From positions 1-64,000 of the forward strand of contig NZ_JBIWGZ010000010.1 of assembly GCF_044763875.1 (NCBI RefSeq): DNA of 64,000 nt. Direction: 5' to 3'. The position numbers were made by a program, and so were the translations under genes. Shown here piece by piece: positions 26,244 to 34,799 of this stretch. The notes below the pieces were generated by a model, which saw nothing but the letters and a program-made list of their open reading frames with translations, ran no database searches and was not told where the DNA came from. Source of the DNA: Rummeliibacillus sp044763875 (GTDB lineage: Bacteria > Bacillota > Bacilli > Bacillales_A > Planococcaceae). The first letter of the stretch is position 1, and each line of letters begins with the position of its first letter.

Positions 26244-26290
26244 TATGCTGGATTAAATAGGCATCAATTTCATAAATACTAGAATGATGT

Positions 26291-26339
26291 GGAATTAGCT
26301 TCGCTTTCCCGCTGAAGTCGACTGTCTTTCGCTCCATTG
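26291..26339 (-). repeat. Fragment of the GC-rich Bacillaceae-type repeat
   Basis: Read on the minus strand, GGAGCGAAAGACAGTCGACT then AGCGGGAAAGCGAAG matches the arms of the repeat family seen at 1771-1869, in inverted orientation and shortened. The surrounding 26244-26418 holds no gene that I can see. Confidence 0.5.
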
Positions 26340-26418
26340 ATACCGATTCATTCGTATATGGCATCAAACTTAGAATATCCAAATATGAAACGATTCGCGC
26401 AACTAAAATTTTACAAAA

Positions 26419-26447
26419 TTGTATTTTAAGTTAACGGATGCTAATAT
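26419..26447 (+). promoter_or_regulatory. Probable promoter of the fusB-like leader
   Basis: TTGTAT (26419-26424) and TAATAT (26442-26447) are 17 bases apart. The transcript would start near 26454 and carry a leader of about 207 bases before the FusB-like gene, including a 25-codon ORF. Confidence 0.4.
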
Positions 26448-26479
26448 GAAGGTAGTTCTCTTTACAAGGAGGAATCTAA

Positions 26480-26557
26480 ATGGTCGCATTATTTTCTAAT
26501 GCATACTCTAAAGCACGAAACTTCATGGCCAAAGAAATCTCCATCGAAGTTTCATAA
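26480..26557 (+). CDS. 25-residue leader peptide upstream of the FusB-like gene
   Basis: A short ORF with a near-consensus AAGGAGGAA ribosome site six to eight bases before its ATG, encoding 25 residues that begin MVALFSNAYSKARNF and end ISIEVS. It lies 103 bases ahead of the FusB-like gene. Staphylococcal fusB is reported to be controlled by translational attenuation through a leader peptide, so this ORF is a good counterpart. Its own last codons (ATC TCC ATC) contain CTCCA, complementary to the TGGAG ribosome site of the downstream gene. Peptide production is unproven. Confidence 0.6.
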   Translation: MVALFSNAYSKARNFMAKEISIEVS

Positions 26558-26651
26558 AATGTCTTAGGCAAAAAATGATTTATTTTTCCAAGACAAATTG
26601 GATCATTTCTTTAGGCCAGTTCCCTTAGTTTTAAAGCCTAAATAATTGGAG
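26539..26651 (+). promoter_or_regulatory. Candidate translational attenuator
   Basis: TTAGGC occurs twice (26564-26569 and 26611-26616) and both copies are complementary to the single GCCTAA at 26636-26641, just before the GGAG ribosome site (26648-26651). CTCCA inside the leader ORF (26539-26543) can pair with TGGAG (26647-26651). The mutually exclusive pairings resemble a leader-ribosome-controlled switch. No folding was computed. Confidence 0.45.
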
Positions 26652-26660
26652 TGATTTCAA

Positions 26661-27311
26661 ATGGAAAAACAAACAATTCAACCATTCTTGTCGGTAGCAA
26701 ACTATCATTTAATCGAACAACAAATGAATAAAATCATAAATACACATCACACAACAAAGGATAAAAATGTGATTCTTGCCGTAAAAGGGCTTGTTGAAAC
26801 AGAGCTGTCAAAAAATTTAGAGCTTGATCCTAATCAATTAATACGAATCGAGCAACTATACAATATGACGGATTACACTCAAGGTGAATTATATTTAGAA
26901 AGATTAAAACCCTATGTCATTCCTTTTAGAGAAGTGACAGTAAGTAATTTAAAAAGTCTTTTCAAAAAAGAAAAGAAATTAAAATTACCTAACCTAGAAA
27001 GTATAGATTTTCAACATATCTGCTATTTAACTTGGGACGATGTTAGTACACATCGTAAGTATGTAGTACTTGAACAACGAGAAAAGCTTAAAGCTATCAA
27101 AGGGAACATCGATACCAAGGTAATTAAAGGGATTTGTGCAGTTTGTAATCGCCATTCAGATGTTAGTCTGTTCACAACAAAGGTAAAAGGGCAAGTTACA
27201 GATACGTTTACAAAATACAGTAACTACATTTGTACAGATAGTAAAAATTGCAATGAGAACATCTCAGATTTGCAAAGATTAAATGACTTTTTTGAACGTG
27301 TTACACATTAA
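26661..27311 (+). CDS. FusB/FusC-family EF-G-binding protein
   Basis: A 216-residue two-domain protein matching the FusB family: a helical N-terminal half and a C-terminal domain with the four-cysteine zinc site (ICAVCNRHSDVSLFTTKVKG, then YICTDSKNCNENI). Shared family landmarks are YVIPF, LKSLFKKEKKLKLP, THRKYVVLEQREKLKAIKG and VIKGIC. FusB proteins bind elongation factor G and release it from fusidic-acid-stalled ribosomes. The gene follows a leader ORF with attenuator-like repeats and ends at a terminator. Chromosomal homologues in Bacillales do not always give clinical-level resistance, so the phenotype here is open. Confidence 0.9.
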   Translation: MEKQTIQPFLSVANYHLIEQQMNKIINTHHTTKDKNVILAVKGLVETELSKNLELDPNQLIRIEQLYNMTDYTQGELYLERLKPYVIPFREVTVSNLKSLFKKEKKLKLPNLESIDFQHICYLTWDDVSTHRKYVVLEQREKLKAIKGNIDTKVIKGICAVCNRHSDVSLFTTKVKGQVTDTFTKYSNYICTDSKNCNENISDLQRLNDFFERVTH

Positions 27312-27319
27312 ATAAAAGG

Positions 27320-27360
27320 AAAGACCTCTCCATTAGAAAATCGAGAGGTCTTTTCTTTTT
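27320..27360 (+). terminator. Rho-independent terminator
   Basis: AAAGACCTCTC (27320-27330) pairs with GAGAGGTCTTT (27343-27353), followed by a T-rich run. Confidence 0.88.
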
Positions 27361-27580
27361 ATACAATCTTTTCTAAAGTTAAGTACCTATAACTCAGTTT
27401 TTCCTACAAAAGTGGGTTTGTTCTAATCTGTATAAAATACGAATAAATCTACACAAAATAGTGCGCTGAAAACGTCCTGTAGAAATACTTACTTTCCTGA
27501 TTAAATATTTATGTAAATGCAATAAATTACTCATTGACAGTCCACATCAATGTGATTAGAATAGTAATGTATTTTGATAT

Positions 27581-27595
27581 TGAAATTCATTATCA
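27581..27595. promoter_or_regulatory. Fur box
   Basis: TGAAATTCATTATCA matches the 7-1-7 consensus TGATAATNATTATCA at 12 of 14 fixed positions. It lies 40 bases before the FTR1 gene, so iron should repress the operon. Confidence 0.8.
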
Positions 27596-27635
27596 ATTAA
27601 GTTGAAGATTGTTATAATCTTCGAGGGAGAAACCT

Positions 27636-29093
27636 ATGAGAAAAAAATTACTATTTATTATAACTATCCTTTTATTAGTTATTGGAGTTGGAATACATAA
27701 TCCTGCGTATGCTGCTGGAAATTCCAATGATGATATGAAAAAGGCTGAGAAATCTGTTGATAAAGCTATTGAATTGGCAAAAAAAGGGGACCTCTCTGAA
27801 GCAGAGAAAACCTATAACGAATATGATAAAACTTGGCGAGAAATTGAAACTGGAATAAAAAATGACTCAGCAAAAGCTTATCAAGATATTGAATCAAATA
27901 TGGGACAAGTAGTCTATGCATTTACTCTTAAAAAGCAAGATCAGGTAGTTCAGGCTTTAGAGGGTTTAAAGAATGTAAATGACAAATTTGCAAGTGGTGG
28001 GTATCCAAAAGAGAAAAGTTTTAAGAAAGAAGACATTTCTTTAGATGATTTTATTATTCTACTTCAACAAACAAAGAAGGAGATAAATAATCAAAATCAA
28101 AATAACGCTCTTGCGGACATAAAAAAAGCGAGTGCTAGTTGGCTAAGTGTTGAGGGAGTAGTCGTTGCACAATCTGCATCAGTCTATAGTGATTCCGAAA
28201 GAGATTTGGTGAAAATACAAGCAATGTTGTCTGCTAATCCACCAAATTATAAACAAGCAAATGAAACAATAGATAGTATGATTAATTATCTTACACCATT
28301 AGCCGAAAAATCTAGTTACACCTATTGGGATGCTGCAATGATCCTTATTCGTGAAGGGTTGGAAGCATTACTTGTTGTAATTGCCTTGATGTCTTTTGTA
28401 AATAAATCAGGCGAAACAAGAGGAAAGAAATGGATTTGGAGTGGCGTTCTAAGTGGATTTGGAGTTAGTATTATTCTTGCACTAATAGTCAAATTCGTGA
28501 TATCTTCCGGAGCGTTTGGTAATAATAATGCACTTATTGCTGGTTGGACAGGAGTATTTGCAGCGGTCATGTTGTTGTATATGAGCTATTGGCTTCATAG
28601 CCAATCAAATATTGCTGATTGGAATCGATATATTCGTGAAAAAAGTCAGGCAGCACTATCTACCGGAAAACTTGTTTCACTTGGAGTTTTAGCTTTTCTA
28701 GCAGTATTCCGCGAAGGAACAGAGACTGTCCTATTTTATATTGGAATGGCAAGCCAAATTAAGCTTCAGTCACTTCTATTTGGTTTTCTAATAGGAGCAG
28801 CTATCCTAGGAATCATTGCCTTTTTAATGATATATGTAGGCTTGAAGTTACCGCTTCGACCATTCTTTATGGTATCAAGCCTAATTGTATTTTATCTTTG
28901 CATTAAGTTTACTGGAATGGGCATTCATAGCCTACAATTAGCTGGATTAGTTCCAACAACTAATGTTGAAAGTATTCCAAGCATTGAATTCTTTGCATTA
29001 TACCCTTCATGGGAGAGTGCCATCCCACAATTAATTCTTGTTATTGTTGCTGTTGCTATCATTCTAGTGAAAAAGTTTAAAAGTAATAACTAG
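27636..29093 (+). CDS. efeU: FTR1/EfeU-family iron permease with N-terminal extracellular domain
   Basis: A 485-residue protein: signal peptide to about 26 (NPAYAAG), an extracellular helical domain (about 28-225), and a seven-helix FTR1 permease. The two REGxE iron-binding motifs are present, REGLE near 239 (IREGLEALLVV) and REGTE near 362 (FREGTETVLFY). The extracellular part shows a W-x-x-(I/F)-E-x-x-(I/V)-K-x-D pattern (TWREIETGIKNDSAKAYQDIE) that recurs in the downstream lipoprotein. The Fur box upstream indicates iron control. Neither a DyP peroxidase (EfeB) nor a full EfeO is adjacent, so this is a two-gene variant. Confidence 0.92.
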   Translation: MRKKLLFIITILLLVIGVGIHNPAYAAGNSNDDMKKAEKSVDKAIELAKKGDLSEAEKTYNEYDKTWREIETGIKNDSAKAYQDIESNMGQVVYAFTLKKQDQVVQALEGLKNVNDKFASGGYPKEKSFKKEDISLDDFIILLQQTKKEINNQNQNNALADIKKASASWLSVEGVVVAQSASVYSDSERDLVKIQAMLSANPPNYKQANETIDSMINYLTPLAEKSSYTYWDAAMILIREGLEALLVVIALMSFVNKSGETRGKKWIWSGVLSGFGVSIILALIVKFVISSGAFGNNNALIAGWTGVFAAVMLLYMSYWLHSQSNIADWNRYIREKSQAALSTGKLVSLGVLAFLAVFREGTETVLFYIGMASQIKLQSLLFGFLIGAAILGIIAFLMIYVGLKLPLRPFFMVSSLIVFYLCIKFTGMGIHSLQLAGLVPTTNVESIPSIEFFALYPSWESAIPQLILVIVAVAIILVKKFKSNN

Positions 29094-29133
29094 TTAAAAT
29101 AAATAATACTCATTAAGAAAGAAGGAAAAGGTC

Positions 29134-29511
29134 ATGAAAAAATTAACATCGATGGTTTTATCAATTGGATTTGGAAGCGCGTTATTATTAGCTGGTTGTG
29201 GTTCAAATAATAGCAATGAAGTTTCTGACGGAGTTAATAAAATGCTTGATACAACTGAACAATTATCAAAAGCAATTGATAGTGGGGATCAAGCGAAAGT
29301 AAAAGAAGTTGGCCCGAAATTAGAAGATCAATGGAAAGTTTTTGAAGATGAAGTGAAAAAAGATAATAAAGATCTTTATGGAAAAGTTGAAAAATATCTA
29401 GATCCAACGATTGCAGGTTCAGAAGCACCTACTTTAGACAAAAAAGCTTTGGGTACATTAAATGATCAGCTGACTGATGCATTGAAGGAATTAGCTGATA
29501 AAACAAAGTAA
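29134..29511 (+). CDS. FTR1-associated small lipoprotein
   Basis: A 125-residue lipoprotein with lipobox LLAGC (cysteine near 22) and a helical mature domain (KLEDQWKVFEDEVKKDNKDL, YGKVEKYLDPTIAG). The segment resembles the helical domain at the front of the FTR1 permease, suggesting a small EfeM/EfeO-like subunit that presents iron. It follows the permease by 40 bases with a GAAGGAAAAGG ribosome site, ends before a terminator, and should be Fur-controlled with the permease. The iron role is inferred from the operon. Confidence 0.75.
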   Translation: MKKLTSMVLSIGFGSALLLAGCGSNNSNEVSDGVNKMLDTTEQLSKAIDSGDQAKVKEVGPKLEDQWKVFEDEVKKDNKDLYGKVEKYLDPTIAGSEAPTLDKKALGTLNDQLTDALKELADKTK

Positions 29512-29529
29512 ATTAACTATTATTTTGGT

Positions 29530-29566
29530 AAAAAAGTCGAAGCTACAGTGCTTCGGCTTTTTTGTT
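29530..29566 (+). terminator. Rho-independent terminator
   Basis: AAAGTCGAAGC pairs with GCTTCGGCTTT around a six-base loop, followed by a T-run. Confidence 0.88.
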
Positions 29567-29634
29567 ATTAAGATGATTGGCTTATAGAAGATTTCCCTTT
29601 CATCAGTAAACCATTAGATGATGATGCATTAACT

Positions 29635-29851
29635 TGTGGATAAACTTTTTTTGAATAAATTTTCTGTACACAGATAACATAAAACTTATGCACAAAATGT
29701 TAATAACAGATTAATAAAAGGGGATAAAACGATTTTATCCACATGCTTATCAAGTTTTTGCGCAGCGCATACTGGGATTTGGATAAAAATTAACAGTATC
29801 CATTAACATAGTCTAAATTTATCCACATGAATTTACTCTTATTGTGGATGG
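29635..29851. other. DnaA-box cluster
   Basis: Within about 215 bases there are three exact TTATCCACA boxes, one on the minus strand (29635-29643) and two on the plus strand (29735-29743, 29819-29827), plus near matches TTATGCACA (29686-29694), minus-strand TTATCCAAA (29778-29786) and minus-strand CCATCCACA (29843-29851). The intergenic region 29567-29964 holds no ORF. It is not next to dnaA or dnaN, so it is not the usual origin; it resembles the DnaA-box clusters that titrate DnaA in Bacillus subtilis. Confidence 0.65.
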
Positions 29852-29964
29852 AGCTTTCGCGATAATAATTGGTGCAAAACGGAACAGTGAATTTCTTATT
29901 GAAACTTTTTTTGGGGGTTTTCGTAAATATAGTAGAGCAACAATAAACTTAGGAGGAATGCTTT

Positions 29965-30579
29965 ATGTTAAAAAAACTAGCATCCGATGCACTTGGATTA
30001 TCTGATATTGGGGTCGTTGTACCAAGAGAGGATTTCGATAAAACAGAGGCTGATGATTTTGTTAAGCATGAATCAGGAGAAGTTGTGTATTTCTTGATTA
30101 AAACGAAGTCAGATGAATACTGTTTTACAAATCAAGCGTTAATCCATGTAGACGGTGATTCAGCGATCAGTAAAAAGCGTCTATTAAAACGATATGATTA
30201 TGAACATAGCACAATATCAGATGTAATGTTAGAAACAGCAGGTACGATCGATTTAGATATTGAAATTAAATTCACAATTGATAACATACCGATGTCAATT
30301 GATATTCATAAAAAGTTTGATACTGATATCAAAGATCTTTATAAAGCATTCCATACAATTTCAGTAGAAATGCTTCATAATAAGAAAAACTTCGAAATCG
30401 CACAAAATAGTTTAAGCTATGCAGCACAATCTATCGGAAAAATAGAATCAAAAGAAGTAACACCTGCACAATCATTCGAACAAATTACACGGTTCGCAAA
30501 TGATTGGGCGTTAAGAAACAAAGAACAATGTATGAAAAAAGATTATAGTGACGTGTTTGAATTGTATATTAATCATTAA
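29965..30579 (+). CDS. YvbH-like protein with bacterial PH domain
   Basis: A 204-residue cytoplasmic protein with an N-terminal bacterial PH domain (about 1-125: KKLASDALGLSDIGVVVPRE, SGEVVYFLIKTKSDEYCFTN, ALIHVDGDSAISKKRLLKRY) and the YvbH-type oligomerisation tail. It closely recalls Bacillus subtilis YvbH in layout. The start follows TTAGGAGGAATG. The DnaA-box cluster forms its upstream region, so DnaA could influence its expression. Function of the family is unknown. Confidence 0.88.
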   Translation: MLKKLASDALGLSDIGVVVPREDFDKTEADDFVKHESGEVVYFLIKTKSDEYCFTNQALIHVDGDSAISKKRLLKRYDYEHSTISDVMLETAGTIDLDIEIKFTIDNIPMSIDIHKKFDTDIKDLYKAFHTISVEMLHNKKNFEIAQNSLSYAAQSIGKIESKEVTPAQSFEQITRFANDWALRNKEQCMKKDYSDVFELYINH

Positions 30580-30621
30580 TATAGTATTTGAGGGGAGCTG
30601 TCTTAAAGTGAATGAAAAACC

Positions 30622-30870
30622 CACTATTGGACATCCTTCTTACTCGAATTGAAAAACATTCTACTATTTTTTGCTAAGCACCCCCGCTAAGCGCACAAAC
30701 CGCATGAGCCACCTGCGTTGTCTCAAAAGCGGAACGCGCCTGTTTAGCTTTATTGGTCAGAAGTTCTTCACACGAAGAGGCGCTTTTTGCCTCCACAGTG
30801 AGAAGTTATCTGGTACAAAAAGCTGGCGCGCGGAGCTGGAGACGATTCGTTCTCGCGCTCTATGCAAGGC
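30622..30870 (+). repeat. Dispersed GC-rich repeat, copy 1 (long form)
   Basis: Shares an ordered set of blocks with 50541-50675: CACTAT...TCTTACT-GAATT, CCCCCGCTAAGCGCA, AAACCGCATGAGCCA-CTGCG, and TTCGTTCTCGCGCT-TAT-CAAGGC. This copy has an extra 100-120 bases between the GTCTCA block and the TTCGTTCTCGCGCT block. Its G+C content is well above its surroundings. The region 30580-31204 otherwise holds only a terminator and no credible gene. Confidence 0.65.
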
Positions 30871-31019
30871 AGGGGAGCTATTTTAATTTCCTCTACTACT
30901 TAAGGACTTATTATAAGTAGCGAATATAAACTTATGGGCATTCTTTAAAACAAGCTATTTGGTTTGGATAAAAAGATTTGTTTAACAATACTGTTGCTAT
31001 TTCATATAACGGAGTCAAA

Positions 31020-31053
31020 TAAAAAAAGAGTCTTCAGCTTTAAGCTAAAGACC
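31020..31053 (-). terminator. Terminator of the minus-strand membrane-protein gene
   Basis: Read on the minus strand, GTCTT-AGCTT pairs with AAGCT-AAGAC with one internal mismatch and is followed by CTC and a run of T. It lies about 150 bases beyond the stop of the gene at 31205-31681. Confidence 0.65.
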
Positions 31054-31204
31054 CAAAATTAGGTTTAAACTCACATGAAGTTCAGATTTTATTTAGAAAT
31101 AAAATACTGAACTTTAGGATTCTATCACACTATCAATGCATGTTCAAGTGTTGTATAGATATTGACACAACGATGTTAATTGTTATCAAATCAAAGATTT
31201 CCCC

Positions 31205-31681
31205 TTATTTGTTTACATTGTTAGACTTTTCATAACTAAAAACAGCTACAACAACATAGAGCAATAAGAAAAGAATGAAAGTGCCAGCCCATGTTACATC
31301 AATACGCTCGAAACCAGGAACAATGAACTTTTTAAAGAGTACAACACTAATAGCAAATTGCGTAATAGTACTAATAGTATCTACTGACTTCGTCAATTTT
31401 ATATTGCAACTTGCAATGATAAATAAGCAAAACAAATCAAGTAAGATAATCATAGAAAAGATTAATATGATAAACCAACCAAAGTAGAAAAGATCTTGGT
31501 ACCATTTTTCGAAAATATCAATACTCGCTAGATTGAATTTAGCCAGTATATTATATAAACCGTAAAAACCAAAGTAAGGCACTGTAATGGCCAAAGTAAG
31601 TGATATAGCTAAAATAGCAATAATTAGTAACAAAGCTGACCATCCAGAAACACGAATTTTAATCTTTTTATTTCTAAACAT
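31205..31681 (-). CDS. Four-TM integral membrane protein of unknown function
   Basis: A 158-residue protein with a basic N-terminus (MFRNKKIKIRVSG) and four predicted transmembrane helices at about 13-37, 63-90, 100-118 and 130-150. I recognise no family. A GAAGGGATTTC ribosome site precedes the ATG. The gene has its own upstream region of about 250 bases and a terminator, so it looks real and monocistronic. Confidence 0.6.
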   Translation of the reverse strand: MFRNKKIKIRVSGWSALLLIIAILAISLTLAITVPYFGFYGLYNILAKFNLASIDIFEKWYQDLFYFGWFIILIFSMIILLDLFCLFIIASCNIKLTKSVDTISTITQFAISVVLFKKFIVPGFERIDVTWAGTFILFLLLYVVVAVFSYEKSNNVNK

Positions 31682-31933
31682 AGAAATCCCTTCTTCACCT
31701 AATAAAATAGGTTTCTATTCATTGTTATTAGAAGTTTTAAATCTCAATCTATCACATTATAGAACAGTAGCGATGACATTGCACATGAATTGTTACATTA
31801 AACTTAACTCGCTTGTTAGATAATCATACTCTTACTACATGGTACTATAAAACTGTCTAGAAAAAACCTTAAAGATATTGGAAATATACATACGATACTA
31901 ATTGAATAGAGACAGGTGAAGTTATGTTAAGAG

Positions 31934-32854
31934 ATGCAATATGGTGGAGGCAATGCACATGATGTTGAATATCCAGCAAATTATAGTGAAGTAATTGCCG
32001 TATCATCGATCGATAATGCTAAAATGCTATGGAAGAAATCCAATACAGGTGATCAGGTGGAGTATAGTGCACCTGGTGTAAACATTTATACACTGAGTCC
32101 AACAAAATCCTATGTACAAATAGCCGGTACATCCATGTCGGCATCCCATATTACAGGAATGATCGTATTACTAAAGCAACAACATCCAACCTATCCACCT
32201 AGTGAACTACGTCGATTAATTTAGGAGAAACAGGAAGGGATCCTGTACGGTTATGGATTACTGAATACAGCTATAGCGAACCCGAGCAATGTTAGCAAAT
32301 TTTCTGTACTAAATATTAAGAAAACATCAGCAACCTTGCACTATGAGATAGCACAAAACGTAATGTTCTAGTAGAGAAATATCGAATAGAAGTAACTGGC
32401 AAGAAAGCAATCACAACAACAGATACGAATTATGTATTAACAAGCTTAAAACAAGGTACAACGTATTATGCAAAAGTAACAATAATCAGCATGATCAGTA
32501 AAGAATCTACGGGCAAAACAATTCAATTTACAACAGCAAAAGATTCTGCATCAAAAATCTATGTAAATAAAAATAAAGCGACGATTAATAATGTTGTAAA
32601 GAAGATCAACAAAGGAAAGAAACTGAGTCTGAAATCGGAATTCTTGCCACTTTACAAGGTATACAGCGATTTAAATCCTTCTCAAAAAAAAGCTGTTAAA
32701 AAATACCGTGGAAAGCTAAATTTAATGGCAATTTCAACAACGGCAAAGTCAACACAAGTAAAAGCATATTACATATGAAAAACAAAAAATATACAACGAT
32801 TACGTTTAAAACAGCCATTAAACCATCCACTTTAAAATCGAACCATGTTTATTG
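31934..32854 (+). pseudogene. Truncated subtilisin-like serine protease (S8) with C-terminal repeats
   Basis: The fragment starts inside a subtilase catalytic domain (GGGNAHDVEYPANYSEVIAV) and keeps the serine motif GTSMSASHITGM, but the Asp and His regions are missing. TAG at 32222-32224 breaks the domain, after which YGYGLLNTAIANPSNV, the usual subtilase end, continues. A fibronectin-like stretch (LTSLKQGTTYYAKV) and a wall-protein tail follow, with further stops near 32370 and 32778; the last fragment ends at 32854. This is an extracellular protease gene in decay. Confidence 0.8.
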
Positions 32855-32861
32855 AAAAATG

Positions 32862-32902
32862 CTATTCTTTCTCGTAAATTTCTTACGGGAAATTTAGCGT
32901 TT
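32862..32902 (+). terminator. Rho-independent terminator
   Basis: A hairpin built on CGTAA-loop-TTACG with outer pairing of GCTA-TT to AA-TTAGC is followed by eight T. It is the likely terminator of the former protease gene. Confidence 0.6.
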
Positions 32903-33129
32903 TTTTTATTTTGTAGGTGATGATAATTGTTTGATGAACATCAAATGATCCATCATGAAAGAAGAAAAATTATTAAGTCTACTAGATAAAGAAGCCAACA
33001 ATATAATGACTAAGAAAAATCGCAACATAGATAAATGCACACTATTTATAAAGCTACCTAGATCCTGCGGGATTTTCCTATATTCTTCTAACTTTTTAAA
33101 AAATTTTAGTTTCATTTTCGCGAAAATAT

Positions 33130-33156
33130 GTTAACCTATATTTAAAATTAGTTAAC
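33130..33156. promoter_or_regulatory. BirA operator
   Basis: GTTAAC (33130-33135) and GTTAAC (33151-33156) are separated by 15 bases, the arrangement of BirA sites in Firmicutes. It lies just before bioY, so biotin should repress bioY-bioB through BirA. Confidence 0.75.
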
Positions 33157-33173
33157 TTTAAGGGTGGGAAAAA

Positions 33174-33764
33174 ATGACTTCAAATGTTTCAGGAACAAAA
33201 AGTAAGCTTTCTACATTAGAAATTGTGTATTGTGGAATGTTTGCTACTTTAATGATGATTGGCGCAAACATTACATCTTTCGCGCCGTTTTTAGTAGTAG
33301 GTGGGGTACCCATTACACTGCAACCGTTATTTGCAATTTTAGCTGGACTTGTTTTAGGTAGCCGTCTAGGTGCCATATCTATAACTGTTTATACGCTTGT
33401 TGGTTTAGCTGGAGCACCTGTATTTGCCGGGTTTAGTGGTGGTTTTTCTTCTATTTTAAGTCCAACATTTGGATTTATCGTAACGTTTATATTATCAGCT
33501 TATGTAGCAGGGAAAATGGTGGAATATCGCCGTACGAAATCTATGTATATTGTAGCAGCACTTGTTGGGATAGCCATTAACTATTTAATTGGTACAAACT
33601 GGATGTATTATGCATACAAACTCTGGGCAGCAGCTCCAGAAGGATTTACATACAAAATGGCATGGTTATGGATGGTTCCGCCTCTTCCAAAAGACATTAT
33701 ATTAGCAGTATTTGCAGGCATCTTTGGTTTCCGATTACAAAAAATTATAAAGGTGGGTCATTAA
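33174..33764 (+). CDS. bioY: BioY, biotin ECF-transporter substrate-binding protein
   Basis: A 196-residue integral membrane protein with six helices. BioY landmarks are AIL..GLVLGSRLGAISITVYTLVGLAGAPVFAGFSGG and SPTFGFIVTFILSAYVAG, followed by GIAINYLIGTNWMYY. It is the S component for biotin and works with shared EcfA/A'/T subunits encoded elsewhere. AGGGTGGGAAAAA precedes the ATG; a BirA operator lies immediately upstream, and bioB starts one base after the stop. Confidence 0.93.
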   Translation: MTSNVSGTKSKLSTLEIVYCGMFATLMMIGANITSFAPFLVVGGVPITLQPLFAILAGLVLGSRLGAISITVYTLVGLAGAPVFAGFSGGFSSILSPTFGFIVTFILSAYVAGKMVEYRRTKSMYIVAALVGIAINYLIGTNWMYYAYKLWAAAPEGFTYKMAWLWMVPPLPKDIILAVFAGIFGFRLQKIIKVGH

Positions 33765-33765
33765 T

Positions 33766-34764
33766 ATGAATTACGCAAAATTAGCTCAGCAAGTAATTGA
33801 AGGATATAAAATCACAGATGAAGAAGCATTAGCAATTTTAGAGTGTCCAGAGATTGATCTATTGAAAGTACTCGATGCATCTTACCAAATCCGCCACCAC
33901 TATTTTGGTAATAAAGTAAAACTTAATATGATTATCAATACAAAATCAGGATTATGTCCTGAAAACTGTGGCTACTGTTCACAATCTATTGTCTCAAAGG
34001 CACCAGTCGAAAAATATCCAATGATGAAACAAGAAGAAATTATGGAAGGTGCAGATCGTGCGGCTGCATTAAATGTTGGTACTTATTGCATCGTTGCTAG
34101 TGGTAGAGGTCCTGTGAATCGAGAAATTGATATCGTTGTTGATTCTGTAAAAGCGATTAAAGAAAAGCATCAAGATATGACGATCTGTGCATGTTTAGGT
34201 ATTTTAAAGCCTGAGCAAGCCGAGCGTCTAAAAGAAGCTGGAGTAGATCGTTACAACCACAATATCAATACATCAGCTAGAAATCACACTAACATTACAA
34301 CCTCACATACGTATGACGATCGTGTGCAAACAGTTGAACGTGCAAAAGAAGCAGGAATCTCACCATGCTCAGGCGTAATCGTCGGTATGAAGGAAACAAA
34401 ACAAGATGTTATTGATATGGCACGTAGCCTACATGCATTAGATGCAGATTCTATTCCAGTAAACTTCTTAAATGCTATCGATGGTACACCACTAGAAGGG
34501 ACGCATGAACTGAATCCAAGATACTGCCTTAAGGTGTTAGCATTATTCCGTTTCATCAATCCGACGAAGGAAATACGTGTATCAGGTGGTCGTGAAGTAA
34601 ACTTAGGTTCACTTCAACCATTAAGCTTATATCCTGCCAACTCTATTTTCTTAGGTGACTACTTAACAACAGACGGTCAACCAGGTGATGAAGATAAGAA
34701 AATACTTGAAGATTTAGGGTTTGAAATCGATATGGCACCATTGCAAAAGAGTACTTGTATGTAA
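33766..34764 (+). CDS. bioB: Biotin synthase BioB
   Basis: A 332-residue radical SAM enzyme that inserts sulfur into dethiobiotin to make biotin. The CxxxCxxC cluster motif is CPENCGYCSQS near residues 65-73; YNHNINTS, CSGVIVGMKE and the C-terminal SGGREVNLGSLQPLSLYPAN are BioB signatures, the last Arg and others holding the auxiliary cluster. It is co-transcribed with bioY and BirA-regulated. No other bio genes are in the window, so the cell may take up dethiobiotin or keep the rest elsewhere. Confidence 0.96.
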   Translation: MNYAKLAQQVIEGYKITDEEALAILECPEIDLLKVLDASYQIRHHYFGNKVKLNMIINTKSGLCPENCGYCSQSIVSKAPVEKYPMMKQEEIMEGADRAAALNVGTYCIVASGRGPVNREIDIVVDSVKAIKEKHQDMTICACLGILKPEQAERLKEAGVDRYNHNINTSARNHTNITTSHTYDDRVQTVERAKEAGISPCSGVIVGMKETKQDVIDMARSLHALDADSIPVNFLNAIDGTPLEGTHELNPRYCLKVLALFRFINPTKEIRVSGGREVNLGSLQPLSLYPANSIFLGDYLTTDGQPGDEDKKILEDLGFEIDMAPLQKSTCM

Positions 34765-34799
34765 AATAATCAAATGTTAAAAAGCCGTGTGATGATCGT

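Noticed and set aside
29567..29964. Chromosomal origin of replication
   Set aside because: DnaA boxes are present, but there is no dnaA, dnaN, gyrB or rpmH nearby, and no clear AT-rich unwinding element that stands out from the background.
30671..30886. 71-residue frame in the GC-rich repeat
   Set aside because: It lies within a dispersed noncoding repeat, has no ribosome site, and the frame is not kept in the second copy at 50541.
32906..33115. Minus-strand 69-residue frame with one hydrophobic segment next to the BirA site
   Set aside because: No ribosome site, and its end runs through the T-run of the terminator at 32862-32902. It could be real but I cannot support it.
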